A stretch of DNA of 64,000 nt from Setaria digitata (GCA_003640385.1 RCAB01000008.1:124001-188000); one strand, 5' to 3'. Counted from the stretch's first letter, positions 44,390 to 58,060 are shown. Program-made: numbers and translations. Notes: generated from the sequence alone by a model not told the origin.

Positions 44390-47300
44390 CTGGAACAAGA
44401 TTCATAAATTAATGAAAAAAAAAATAAAATTTACTAGTTATTCCAATTAGATACAGGATTATGCCGGCCATGCAAAAACATAAAATTACAGAACCAAAAA
44501 TTTGCTATCGGTTATATCATTGATTGAAATTTTTAGGTTACGAAGCAAAAAAAGCGTCCAGACAATGTTTTTCATAGCAAACGCTGTCCTTGAGAAGATG
44601 ATTTCAAGAATTCAAAGGTGCGCAAAAATATGTCTTTTATTGCGTGGTGAAGGACAAACGGAAAAGGTCGATTTTGGGAAGCAAAATATGATTGCATCAG
44701 TGAACAACTTATTTATTAGTCTAAGTCTGACACTTGAAAATTCGACATTTTCAAAAATAACGATCAGCTCTCATCTTAAAACGCTGCGAGTCATATGATA
44801 AATTAAGCATCATTTTAAGTTGCACAATGTATGACCTCTTATGCATTCAAGATAATATGCTTTCATGGATAACTAACTAACTGTCAGTTGCATTATCAGT
44901 TTATAATTGCCCATCCGTAACGAGGTAGTGGCAATGTAAGCTTAGTATCTAGGCTGCTATTAAGGAAATCAATTGGAAAAAAATGAAAGGTGGAAGTTCG
45001 ATTGATTTGTTTTTCTAAATTAATAATGGAGAAATGAAAAATTAACGAGCGGGAGGGACACAAATAATTTGGAAAAAAAATGGCAGGAAGTTATATTTCG
45101 ATTAAAACAATTTATTTTTTAATTATTAAGTTTTCTACAAACCATAGTAACAAATAATATCAGACTTGCTCCTTTCAGGTGCTTTCTCGCTATGCAAACA
45201 AATGCAGTCAAAGATATCGTCACTAGTCTCCTAGAAGTGTGCTCATGGATTTTCCGTGCAAACATTTTAAAGCATAAAAAATCAAAACAGTGGTTTTATC
45301 AGTTGAGTACGCTCAAATATATAGACAGAACGATTAAATGCAAATTTTGAGGTGTGGTTTTACAAATGTATAGCAGTTAAAACAATTTAGAAAATTTGAA
45401 GACTTGTTTTTGTCCTTTTATCTAATTCTCCCAGCACTTTAAAGATGATAGGATCACATTACATTTCTTTACAAGAATTTCAAGAAAATATTTTGGCTTA
45501 CGACTGAAAATAATACCAAATTTCTCTGTTATAACATTCATTGTTGGATTTAAATACTTGAATTCGCTAAAACTACGACACAAAAGACTGTAACACTGGT
45601 GTAAATACAGCAAATGATGAATTTGGGTAACCTTATCTAGTAAAATAAAATATATAACCCTCATTTCTCTATTATCAAATCAATTTGCAGTCTTTTTATC
45701 AGTGTAAGAGCACACTTTTATGGCTTTTGTGAATTGTACACCATAGTTCTTTGTAATGCTTCAAGACTTCAAGTTCAGCACTCTACCTCTTAAAATGATA
45801 ACATTTTTGAAATAATAAAAGCTAATCAATTCACAAAAAGATCCAAAAACATAACCACTGAAAGTTGGAAATTGTTTGTTTTACATCCTTTTATCAAACA
45901 AAATACATGTTTTGAAGTTTGGAACATTCAGCATCATTCGTTGCTTGATATTGGACAAAGATCCGATAAGTTCAAAATCATAAGCAGTAGCAGAAACTGT
46001 CTATATTCTACTTTACAGAACTGCAATATTTTTGAAATTATTTAGTATTTTTATATTTGGTCATAGATTATAACTTTTCAACAGAGTTTATATATTTTTG
46101 CACTCAATAAATTCTAGGAGAATCAAAAAAAGAAACAAATCATTTGAAATAATCAAAATATGAGAACATAGAGTGATCAGCAAAATTTCGCGCAAATTGG
46201 AAAAGTGTGAAAAAATGAAACAAGTATGCAATGAAGGCAGTCGAGATAGCTTAAAATCTGCGAATTTGATCTGCTCTCGCAGCTTTATAAACTACCTCAT
46301 CAGCCTGAATGCAACTAAAAAGGTGAAACAATTCAGAGGCTCAATTTAGTCTCTCTAAATAAGTTAAAAATATTACCGTATATTGCACTTCGTTTCAGAC
46401 TTGTTTTTATATGGCTGTTCCAGCAATATTCAAAACCTTTAACTCACCTTCGCAATATTTTAGTTTTTTCTGCAATTCTTTGTTTTCAGAATTCGGAAGT
46501 TTCAGAAAATTTCCGATTATTGACTTTTTGCATATATAAATTACAAGTAATTTTGCACCTTTATCTCTTATTACAAAATGAACCGCTGGCCCTTGCTCGT
46601 ATTAAGAAAACCTGAAATCTTGTTTTTTAGACTGAGACGATACAGCTGTCAAAGTGGGTCGGTTGGTAAACAGATCAACCTTTAGAAATATATGAATGTA
46701 AATTCAATAATAGGTTCAAGTTATATTACGATAAAATCGTTTGGAAAATTCAATTTTTCTGATCTGTCTATCAGTGAGGGAAATTACTCTATCATTTTAA
46801 AAGACGAAAGATTAATACGATGTCGAATAAGCATTGACCAATGAAAGGGAAGAGGTTATCTCTACGCGTCCAGGGCGTGGTTTTAGAAATCATTGAGTGT
46901 AGTCTCGCAAATGATCTCCGAATGAATACGGTAAGTCTAACTGCGAGTAATTGCTGCCAACTTTTCTTAGAAGATTAAAGTTTTATGAGTAATTGCATAC
47001 GTTACATTTCATTACTTATCACTCCGGTCGCTATTTTGTCTTTTTCCATGACAATTTTGATAACAGCATCTATCATTTATGCATGACAATTACCATGCAT
47101 CCGTCATGTTTTGTTACTCAGGCGTAACTTCTGTACATGAAATTCCTACAGAAGAATGGTTCAGTTTTTCAATACTTCTCTTGCCAGGATTTTGTTTACT
47201 TAATATTTACCAAAATAATTTCACATGAGTTATAATTTGAATCAAAGTAAGAAACTAATCTCTGTAATGGTTTTATTTTTGTCTAAGCTGTTTTAATCTC

Positions 47301-47662
47301 AATACTTTAAAAACAAGCAGTGAGAAACAAACTTGTCTCTGCTGCTGAACACGGATTTTCTTAGTCCAAATATTTTTTGAAAGTTGTTAAAATCTTTAGT
47401 GAAATTGAGAAAATGAAAAGGAAGGATTGTTATCAAATTGACAACCTAAGAAGATGTCCATCTTTTCATTCTTAAGTCTAGCAAAAAACAAATTAATTTA
47501 AAACACATATAAAAAAACATTCGTGAGCCGAAACAGCTTTCAGTAATTTCTTCAAATAATTAAAATTACTTCTGTCCAGAGCTTTTTGTATTAATTGGTT
47601 TTATAGTAAAAAATTTAATTGATAAAACGGTAATTATAGGAGCAGAAACATAGAAGATATGC

Positions 47663-47690
<28 letters not shown>
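47663..47690. repeat. Poly(A) run of 28
   Basis: An uninterrupted A run in intergenic DNA with no obvious gene attached. Confidence 0.95.
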
Positions 47691-47694
<4 letters not shown>

Positions 47695-48008
47695 TGCTAA
47701 GTACCGAACAGTCAAAATAATTCTTGTAAAAAGAAAACGATTTTGATTGGCAAATTGAATTTCAACGATAACTGATCCACTAATGACCTATCATTGACTG
47801 CATATAGATGAGTAGAATTTATTCTGAATTTGTTGAACTTCTCTGGATTTTTACCTTATAATTTTCAAAAATTTATGAAAGTTTTAAACATTGCAAAAGT
47901 AGAGAAGAGTGCCTGAAAACTCTATAGAATATTTTCCTATTGTACAGCTATATGTATTGCATTAGTGCAGGTATAATGCGTTTCCTATTCGTTATGTTTG
48001 AACAAGAC

Positions 48009-48065
48009 TGGAAAATGAAGCCTTGGCATCATGTATCATGTTGGAAAATGAAGCCTTAGCATCAT
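48009..48065. repeat. Short tandem duplication, 33-bp period
   Basis: A 24-bp unit beginning TGGAAAATGAAGCCTT occurs at 48009-48032 and 48042-48065 with one mismatch. No function is visible. Confidence 0.85.
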
Positions 48066-49539
48066 TACAGTTTTGTGATAGGTGCACATAAAAAATAAAC
48101 TCTAGTCGGCACATGTCATGTTTACGCCTTCAACATTTTGTGAATATTTCTTCTCTCAGTCGAATTACTTCAAGTCGTTATGAATATAACCAATTGATAA
48201 TACATTATAATTCCACATTTTATTTCCTATAGCGACGCAATTTATTCTTGTTTTTTCTCGTTAGATTAATTTTGATATTTTTATGATCAAAGATTCAGAT
48301 GCCATCAAATGCTGAAACTGTATCAAATTTCAGATTAAAAATTTCGAATACATTTCATTTATAATTCCTACGCAAGATCAGCAAATATACTTTTAATATA
48401 ACTATAACTGCATGAAGCAATTATGACCAATCTGCCTAACTGTAGCTCTTAGTGCTGTGCTTGTCAGTTGATTTATTTATAATCTTAATCTATTGCTAAG
48501 TCTATGTAGCATAAGTCATTCTTTGCTTCATTGCTGTTATTTCAGAGTATTCTGATCCAACATTTTCTTGCCAGGTAAATGTAACTCCTCATAGTTATCA
48601 GAAACTAAATGAAGAGGATAAATTTGAGAGGGCCAGAATTTTTTGCAAATCATTTTTGACTGTGAAATGATTTTTTTTTTCTCGTCGTTAAATGGTTTAA
48701 TTTTGACCTTTTAGCTCCAAAAAATCTTCATAAGATTATTGGCAGTATTTTTCAGAAGTAATAAGAAACGAACTTCCAGTCGAAACGAAAAACGACAAAA
48801 TAAGAGAAAGATAATTTCATTGATGAAAACGATGAAGCTTTTTCACCAATTCTATCGTTAATGTTACTATAACCATTCGGAATTTATTATAAACAAATCA
48901 CTGCTTGAAAGTAGTTTGCGCTAGAAATGTTCTGAACTACCTTGTGATTTATTAAATGTTTTCCATTAGATATTAAACATTAGTTGAAGTATTGTTAAGT
49001 AAATATGCATCTACCTTGTCCTTATTACTTTGATTATATCTAATCTACTGCACTACAATAGTTACTTTAAATCAAAGTCTACTTAATTCCATACGGCTCA
49101 AAGGTATTATCGCATTGTTACGAATGTTATTTTGAAGTTACCTGGGCTATCAAACTCTGAAAATTGGAAAACTAACAAAATCAGATCAGATTTTTTTATC
49201 AGATTCTATCTCATTATTCCATACACGAGTGTTTATGCATTAACCATCAAGCACTCTAATTTTTCACGGTAAACTTACACCCTGCACAGCCGATCAAGGT
49301 AATTTGGAGAAAAATTGGCGATATTAGTCTAAGAGCCCAGTTTTTATCCCATGGATTGCCAATGTCCTGAGTCGTAGATCCAGCCAGGATTTCTAACTGC
49401 AGCAACGACGACGTACACTTCAGAGCAGGAATATCCGCGGTTGATGGACCAGACTTGTCCTCTCATAGATCTCGTTAATGGGTTTAAACTATACCTATTC
49501 AAATAACCGACTTCAAATCTCTTCGAACGATCGCCTTGT

Positions 49540-49566
49540 AGGTAGCCATTTAGGTAGTGGCTACCT
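49540..49566. repeat. Perfect 9-bp stem hairpin
   Basis: AGGTAGCCA (49540-49548) and TGGCTACCT (49558-49566) are exact reverse complements around a 9-nt loop that itself repeats TAGGTAG. It could be a structured RNA element or chance; no terminator-like T run follows. Confidence 0.6.
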
Positions 49567-51399
49567 AAATAGCTTATAGGTTTCATTTTTCATATCACAA
49601 AATTTAAACTATGATTGCCTTTTCGATTTTAAAAGTCAAAAAAAATAACTTGCTGAATGAATCAAATTGCCTTATCATTTTTTATAATCAGATTCTAATT
49701 TTCAGACCGTTTTTCAAAATTCTTATCAGAAAATAATTTGGTAATATTAAAATTCATTATATATTGTAATAAGTGAAATAGTTCCTATAATTCCAAAGAA
49801 AAACTAGAAATTTGAGAAAAACCAGAAAATAAGTGTAAGATCTCAATGCTAGCTAAGTTAGTGTCTCCTTTTCAATTCAATTCTTTTTCATTACCTTTTT
49901 TTTGCTACTTGTAAATACATTGAAACGTCAACTTACGTCAAGGTAACAACATTAACTCTTTAAAGCTGCTTCCAAAATATATTCTTCTGTAATTGTACCC
50001 CATCGAACTTTTAGTAACGAAATACGGTAACATATACGTTTGACCAAAAATAGATTTTTGTCGACAAAAATAGAACTACAAAAATAAGTTCATTGTAGTT
50101 GCATAGTTTATTTTGGATTTGTTGTTGTTCATTTTGACAAGTAAACGGGAAAAGCCAGAAGTAATTTTTACAGAATTAAAAAGGGACTTTTTTGAAAGAA
50201 AAAACTAGTTTCAAAAACTGTGTGATAGAGAAAAAAATAACCAGCAAATAGGAAAATAGTGAAATTGCAAAAATTTATTTATCTTCAATTACTTTCTACT
50301 GAAAAAAACAGTTAGTCTCGCGAAGTCTCTGCCATAACAAATGAAATGTCGGAAAAGAACTATTTATAAAAAGTGAACTATGTAGCAGCTTATCTATTGC
50401 AAAAATCCGACCCATTCTGTTTACTTTGTTACTTCTACATCAGCTCGAAAAACCCAAGAATCGGAGGATATCTTTAACCTGCTTTTTTTCAGTAAAAATT
50501 CAATGAAACACTAAATTTAAATAACTTTGAGCATGAAAAGAACGGTAACTTATTAATAAAGACATGACTGCGCGAGTCATCCCCATCTGTCAGCAGTAAT
50601 AAAATATTTGGAAACTAATATGAGAGCCACTCGCAATATAACAAAAAAGGCAGAACCTGAAGTAAATTAAAAACTGTACAAGCGCTAAATGCTCCATTAA
50701 CATTAATTCTTTGCAAGATAAATTTATTTTAATGATTTTAAACTAAATCCACAAACCTCTTAAATATGTCATCGCTGGATGAATACGTTAAGAATGATTT
50801 ATCTATACGACTATTTAACATTTTTTATAAAGGTGATGAAGTAGGGAATGATGATTAAATGTGAAAATTGTAAGGGAATTTTCATGAATTTATAATTTTG
50901 TAGTTGAACAGCAGTCAAAAGATGGCTTGCTGCTTACGTCTAAAAAGTGCTTACTCTGTACTGGTGAGAAAGTTTTCTTTGCTGATGACCTGGAAAGACA
51001 AAGAACCGACTGACAAGCATATTGTGTCACCGTGATTTAGGTCCTATTGAATCATGAAAAGACAAGAATCGAAATTTACTCAGCAAAGGAATTTCAATAA
51101 AATAAAGGTGAACTCCTGCTAGGAATCTTGCAGACAATCGAACGTCTTTCCACATCTAAAGTTCCTGCTTCTGTCTTGAATTGATAATAATACATTGAGG
51201 AATTGCAATCTTCATGAGTTTTTAGCAAATATTTAAGCATGAAAAAATCGAAATCACAGAAGACAGTTTACGGTAGTAGAGAAGAAGTGAAAAATAAAAG
51301 TTCTTATATTTCGATGAGAATTTAACTAAAATTAAAATAATTTTTTCATAAATTAAAGCAAACAAAAGTTTGGATTTCTCTTCAAAAACAAGTGCATAC

Positions 51400-52120
51400 G
51401 TTGCACTGTTAATTCGGCGCAAAGTGAAACAGGGATGGCAGACGCAGGTGACCTGAGATCGATTAGAAAGGTGCCTGTCTTGCAAGGCATGCAGCGATCC
51501 CGCTAAAGCACAGTTGCATGTTGCATGCTGCTTGCTGCATGTTGCAGGAGAACAGTGCTGTTTGTCCGAGCGAGCACTGCGATACCGAAGTGGAACGAAG
51601 GCTGGCAGCTCCGTCCGAAGTACAACTGCTGCTCGATGACAGACTTAGATGTGGCAGACTGTACATCGAGCTGCCAGTGTGGCTGTCTGCCGTTGACACA
51701 GTAGAAGGAGAGGAAAGGGAGGGGCGGGCTCTCTCTCCTCTCTGTCTGCGGTGAGTCGACAGAGCGAATGCTAACGGCTGGTTTCCGCGGAGTGGCGGGG
51801 AACGCTGTTCAGCAGGTCTCGCAGTGTTATTGGGGGATAGTGAACGGAGATTGGGACAAGGACAGGGGACAGGCTATCCTTGCTGCACCACTCTCAATGC
51901 AATGAATGCAACAGACGTTATCGTCATGAACTCAACTCGGCGTCCTTATCTAACAACTCCTCTCTACCCATTTTCACGGGCAGGAACAGTGTTCGGGTAG
52001 GTCTGCTAAGAGTCTGCCAGCATAGAAATAAAAATAAAAAGACTTTCGCCCACTGCACTCCTAACAAAATTACACTTGGATCAAGCGTTTCAAGAGTAGG
52101 AACACGGAAATGCAACTAAA
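51400..52120. promoter_or_regulatory. GC-rich island 1, possible promoter or first exon
   Basis: A sharp rise in G+C with many CpG steps inside AT-rich DNA. All frames are partly open, as expected from few stop codons, and no frame resembles a known protein. Repeats of TTGCATG and CTGC lie at 51514-51546. It may be a promoter or 5' UTR of a gene outside the recognised set, or foreign sequence. Strand is unknown. Confidence 0.35.
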
Positions 52121-52124
52121 AAAA

Positions 52125-52400
52125 AGTCGGTGGAGAAGCGGAATGAAGCGAGAGAGGTGAAGCAAGTGGAGTAGCTGAATGGGATGAAAGAGCCAGAAGT
52201 TGAAGGGCCGAATGGAGTGGAAGAGCCAGAAGAAGTGGAAGAATGAATGGTGCCGAGAAGAGCCTAGACAGAATGCAGAAAAGTGCAGAAAAAATGGGAC
52301 TGCTGCTGTGGGATTTGGAGAGAAGTGAGAAGGGAGGTAGTAAGTAGAAGGGTCGGAAGGGAGAAAATGTTATGGAGAAGGAATGAAATGAAATATCCGA
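52125..52400 (+). repeat. Purine-rich tract with a degenerate 33-bp repeat
   Basis: On the + strand nearly all bases are A or G. The unit AAGAGCCAGAAG recurs at 52188 and 52221. The opposite strand gives a 140-aa Ser/Pro/Leu reading (52116-52538) of low complexity, which I take as a by-product of composition. Such tracts can form triplexes or act as splicing enhancers. Confidence 0.6.
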
Positions 52401-55400
52401 CTGAAAGGCCTGTGAAATGGAATAAAAGAAGTGTACATAAATCACTTCAATGGTTGGTTGATGGGCGGGAGTAGCGGTATACGGTTGCTTTCGTGATAAT
52501 GGGGTAGTGCAAGGAGGAAGAAAGGGACGGGCGGACACTTACCAGAATCCGTTCAAAGAAAGCAAACTCTTCTTGGCACAATTCTTGAAAAAAGTTTTCC
52601 CATCTGAGGAAGAACTATTGCTTTCCAGGCTTCCTTTCCATTATTCCTTAAGGAAGATCGGCTACCCTTTCCAAAATTCGAAAAATTATACAAAGCACTA
52701 AACCCAATTTAAATACTACGTTTACTTGCACATTTATAACACTATGGTTAGTGTTATTCACCGTCGTTCATCGTATCAGTAGATCTCATAATGATCCTTC
52801 CAAAAGGAATCTCTCTGAAGATGGAAAAGAAAAATATGTGAACAGTGGTGGAATTTAGGAGTAGGTAAATGAGAGAGCTACTAGCACTTTTCACAATATA
52901 AACATTATTCATAACAAATCCTCATTGTGCAGCTTTGTCTTCTATATTACTTGCAAGTTAATATCTCAAAAGATTATTGATAGTAGAAAGTTTACTAAAA
53001 TTAGCTGAAATTTTCAGCTGAAACTACCATTTGAGCTGGTGTGTTGCGGTCCATTAAAGTGCCCCTCTACACCATTATTTATTATTAATTTTACAAATCA
53101 AAAAAAATTTCTAATTGAAAACGTTTGGAGCATCATATATGTTTTTTTTCTTTTTTTTTTGAATTTTCATAAAATATTGATTTACTCTGTTTATATGAAT
53201 GGAGCAATTTTAAAGATATTTTTCAACATCTGCTCAGTCTTTTTTGAACGCAATGTTTTGCTGATTTTTAAATTTCACAATGTACTATAATTTTACAATA
53301 ATTTCTGTATAATTATAGTTTTTAAAAATTTCAGACTCTATATCGTTAATTTTATTTTGACATAAATTGCAATTAAAGAATACTTACAGAATGTGGCAAT
53401 CATCCGTTAATAAACTCTTGCATTCAGTTCTAGTTGAAATTATTGAAACTTCACAGTTATATTCTGTCATGCAAATTCGGACATGCTGTGATTTCTCAAA
53501 ATATTCCTAAATTAAAATTAAAGTGATTATAATATCCGAAACAATTATTGCATTTGTGGCGATTTTGATTATTGCAAGATTTGTGAAAATTATTCACGTT
53601 GTAAAGAAGGTTGTTCTTGAAGATGAGAACAAATATGATTTTCTGCTAAAATATTGTCAATGTGGAATTATCATATCTTTTAGGATTAATCTTAATCACT
53701 GAGTGGTTCGGGAATGAAGTGCCATTTGTTTTGTGTTTCTTAAATATTTTTGGCGAGAATTATAACCTTAAACTTAGGATTAAGTATGAATTGATATGAC
53801 ATTCACATTGCACCAAGCGGCAAATCTAAAATATGAAGTTTTTGTTATGAAGCAATTATTTCTCAAATTTAACATTTCGTTCGCTTTTTTAGGTTTACTG
53901 CAATATTTACTAAAAAAGTTTTGAAAAGAAAAGAAAATAAATGAGGGATCAGTTGGCTCTTTAGACAACATGTGGTAAAGTTAAAGGGATCAAAGAGGGA
54001 GTTGAGCTAGAGAAAAACAGAAGCCTTATATGACTGTAGCGCCTTGCGATTATACATATCTCTGCTAACGAATGCAGCACTTAAAAAATCTGGGCGACAA
54101 ACACTCCTGTCAGATAACTTATCTCTGTAGGATGATCAGCAAGATTTACAAGCTCACTTCTATCGACTACTGTTTAATTTTTAAAGGGATCAGAAGAAAA
54201 TTTGTTAGGGACATGAATGGCTAAAAAAGTAATAACTTCAATTGGGGCCTTCTCTTTAGTCTGGATACAATCAATTATTGTTGTCTGTTTCCTCAAGCAA
54301 GCCAGTCTCGTTTCACACCCACGCAATCGCCCTTTTGCTTTTCTTCGTTAAATATTAACAAAATGTGAAAAGAAAAAAACCTTTTGAGTCTAAGTGCAAG
54401 ACAAAATCTATTGATATTGCTGGCAAATGTGGCATCACAAAATTCCCGTCGACTACTAAATAATATTACTTACATTGCAGACAACTCCATTTCAGTCTAG
54501 TTCAAAAATCTATTGGCTTTTTTGTAGAAGTCTGGTAGTTTTATCTCTAAATTTTGTAAAACGGCTTGGAAATAGGACGTTATTTTTGAGCTAAAATGAT
54601 TGACCAGTAAGAAAATTTATATGAATGCATTAGTTACTTGGGTGATCGTTATTGTAGACACTTATTTACATCATTGTAGTGTCTATTTAACTAAAAAATA
54701 GTCAAAAAATATTAAGCACGGTGTTTCCTCTCTCTCTCTCTCTCTCTTACCTACAAAAAAAAATGTTGAATTAAGCACTCCTAAACCAAATATATTCAAA
54801 AACAATATAAGTTCCCATGGATCATAACACTTCAATTTTCAATTTTATGGAATTTCCATGCTACTGCAAATGAAAGAAATGGCTCTAAACAAACAAAAAG
54901 TGACTGGAAATGTAAATTTTATCAAGTGATATTTCGAAACATTCACTAATGAATATTGTTCCTTCATTATCTACTACCCAAGACCTGCTGCATGTAGGTA
55001 GACTCACTACCTAACTCACAGATGAAAATTTTCAGTGGTCGATATTATTAAAAGTTTCCATCAACTTTAGATATCACAAAATATTCGAGAATTTTTAGCC
55101 TTCTCTACGTTAGCTGGAAAATTCCATAATTCATTACTGCAGTGACACTGAAAGAAAATGTATTGCCGACCTTCAATTAACTTCAATTAAATGTTATCTA
55201 ATAGCAAGCATCAATCCACTTTAATTTCGAGAACTTACATGACTACTGACTCAGCAGGTCTTTTCCTATAATTCAAGGAAAAACTTGCTTCTGTGAGAAA
55301 TATAATTGAGAAAAAAAAAACTTAGATTATTCTTTAAAATTATTTGCTACTTGTTATGATTGCAATACCTAAATATGACAAAACTTTCACACACCATTCA

Positions 55401-57129
55401 TTAGAAAATGTATTTGGAAAAAAAAAGAAAAAAGAAAAAAAAACAATGCTCACTGTTTTCTACGTTGTCTCGCAAAAAGAGCATCAACTCCTTTCATCTG
55501 CAAACTTTCCATTTACGTCTTTTCTTGACGGTTTATATTATTTCATGTCGAAGGGAAATATCGTTTTTCACTTTAGTCTTGTTCCTTTTCTCTACTGTAA
55601 TCGAAATGATGTTTTTTTTTTAGGTGGTTTAAAATCAAGGTCTAACACGTATATTGTTTTTTATGTTTGTGCATTTCATAGCTGATTACATATATGACGC
55701 TGGAAATTAGATATTTTATGTCAAAATAACAGTTAGGATACTTTATAAAAAAGGAAACTTTTAGTAAAAAAAAAAACAAAAACTAGCAGAAAAGAGAATT
55801 GAAGCAGTTATTAAAGAGAATGGTACTGAATGCATTTTATCCAACCATTAAGTCTATCTGTAGCATAACAATTGTAAACCACTTAATAAAAATAAGAAAA
55901 CAGTTCTTCCTTTAAATAGAACATTGTCGCATTCTCCTGCTTGAAAAAGAAAAGTTATTTATATCTAATTGTTGATCTTGTTTACACAACCTTATAATTC
56001 TCGCCGCTTGTCGGACTTTCTGCTCACCATTACCTTAAGGTAAATGTTGTAGAGCCGTATACAGAAAAACTATTATCTCAAGTACATTTATTAAGACATT
56101 GATAACAGTTAAATTATTTTACATCAAATCTCAACAGACAGCTCAATAGCTCAATAGTTGGATCCTACCAAAATACAATGTATGATGCTGAAAAATTCGC
56201 GATGATGCAGGCTTTGTGCAGCAAAATTTCGACAGGAGCACAACCAGCTGTCTTATAAACGCTGATTTTATTTGAGCGAATCTAATGAATGTAAGAACAT
56301 ATGCTTGCAAATGGCATTTGTAGTTCTGGTTCAGAGACTTATAGCAGTGCACTGTCTTGTTAGTAGCTGAAAAGAAATTTCAGAGCACTAGTAGAACGAC
56401 TAAGTGCTGGACTAACTTCTTCCTCATTCGCAGAGTAATTAAATATTTTCGACCTTTTTGAGCCAGTTTTGACGTTTTGCTAACATGTGTAGGTTCAGAA
56501 GGGGAAGAATTGCAAGACTGACAAATGCATTTTTTGATATGCGATGTAATAGTAACTGATATAAACGTTGATAAGTACTTATCGAAGTGATAGAAAATTG
56601 CTAGAACATAGAAGTCAATAAAAAAATGCTTACAAGTAACTTGCAGATTTCTCAACAGACATGTCGCGTAAGGCATGCATTCAGCGAGTATTACTACTTT
56701 GTGATTTGTGGAAGAAAAGTTTAAAGAGGAAGAAATAGCAGTTGGCACTAAAATAAGATAGTGTTTAATAAGATTGAGAGTGACATGGAGAGGAAGGGAA
56801 TCTCAGGAGTGGTGTCACCGCTTAAAACGTTGTATCACTGTTCGTCCAGTCCTGACGATGTTTCCAGGAGAATTCACCTATGCTTAAAATGATATGCATC
56901 CTGTAGTCAATGAATATAATGATAAAAAGATAAAATAACAATAAAAGATGAAAGTTTGTCCTGATAAAAAGCTCTTCACTATGTTACAAACATTTGAGAT
57001 TAAGGCAGTGATGGCGGAAGATAAGTTGCGAGAAGTGAGCGTAATTATTGGTCTTAGCAACCAGTTTTATAAGTGATAACAACAGGAATGATAGTGACAA
57101 GATGAGTGATAGTATAGGAAGAAGGATGA
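52401..57129. other. AT-rich intergenic stretch
   Basis: No supported gene. A 122-aa - strand ORF (56380-56748) and a 113-aa + strand ORF (55344-55685) lack family likeness and are probably chance. The only clear item is the CT microsatellite at 54728-54747. Confidence 0.5.
54728..54747. repeat. (CT)10 microsatellite
   Basis: Ten CT units in intergenic DNA. Confidence 0.95.
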
Positions 57130-58060
57130 TAAAAGTCCTCAGATAATCCTTGAAGCAGCCGTCTCATCCATCGTTCGAGAGGGAGCGAATGAGTCTCCGC
57201 GTAGCAAATCACTCGTGCACCGTCGTCTGCGTGCTGCGTGCTGTGTGCGTGCGTGCGTGCGAGATGTCCGTGACAGGTGGAGGAAGCTCGCTGATGGACG
57301 ACGCCTCATCACATTTGCATTCCCTTGCCACCCAATGCATTTATATAGCCGCGACACTCAGCGCCACAATACGAGCTCCGACACATGCATAAAAACTACG
57401 GTGGCGCGCTACCTAGTGCCCTCACAGCCTCTTTCTTTCTCTTCCTCATTACGAGACGCACTCTCTAGCAGTGCTCTCAATCTTGCAGTCGGCACGTAGA
57501 GAGAAAAGTGCGAAGCATTGGCTGGTTGATGCTGTCGCTGTGCAGACAATTCATTGGAAGAAGGGATTCCTGTCGTGCATCTCCACCATGTTCTGCTCTT
57601 CTCAGCAGAGATGCGTGACAGCACCCCGGACTGCACATTGTCGGGGATCGCACGATGCTCACACAGGAGGACTTGTCTTTTTCCTGCATTCCCCACTTTC
57701 TCTGTGCTGCACGCACGCCCTGCACTGGCACTCTCGACGACCTTCGGCGAAGAGCCGTCCTCTCATGTTTTATTGGAAACACCGTGCAAGCAGTGATCGT
57801 TCCGCCGTCTCGAAACATTGCTTCTGTCTCATTGATCGAGGGCTCGCTGAATCCTGCCGCTGCTGCTGCTGCTGAACGTAGTGCAGAAACCTTTTCAGTG
57901 CAACGTGTCTTCTGAGGCAGCTTCGCCGTTATCATTGAAGAAGGCTACACGGGTTCATTGCACACTCTCTCCATTCATCTATTTGATTGTGCCACGATCA
58001 TTGCCGAATCTGTGCAACGATTGCACGTCGGACTGCCCTCCAACTATAGGCGTCTACCGA
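57130..58060. promoter_or_regulatory. GC-rich island 2, possible promoter or first exon
   Basis: The second and longer GC-rich, CpG-bearing block, with a GTGC microsatellite (about 57243-57261), a CTG run (about 57860-57874) and a TATA-like TTTATATAGC near 57339. Several overlapping readings are open, including a 152-aa - strand ORF (57477-57935) and a + strand reading starting MSVTGGGSSLMDDASSHLHS; none can be tied to a family. A promoter or long 5' UTR seems the best guess. Strand is unknown. Confidence 0.35.

Larger units (their letters stand above)
44390..51399. other. Intergenic region, mostly AT-rich
   Basis: No gene called. Candidate isolated first exons on the + strand: 46840-46930 (CCAAT at 46838, ending in a perfect GTAAGT donor) and 50904-50963 (acceptor-like TTTGTAG, ATG at 50922, 14 codons, GTGAGA donor). 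A non-AT-rich patch at 49320-49590 carries an 80-aa - strand ORF and a hairpin. Nothing else is supported. Confidence 0.4.

Noticed and set aside
56380..56748. 122-aa - strand ORF
   Set aside because: No family likeness, hydrophobic AT-rich codon make-up, no splice context; probably chance.
57477..57935. 152-aa - strand ORF in GC island 2
   Set aside because: Several frames are open at once because stop codons are rare in GC-rich DNA; no recognisable domain.
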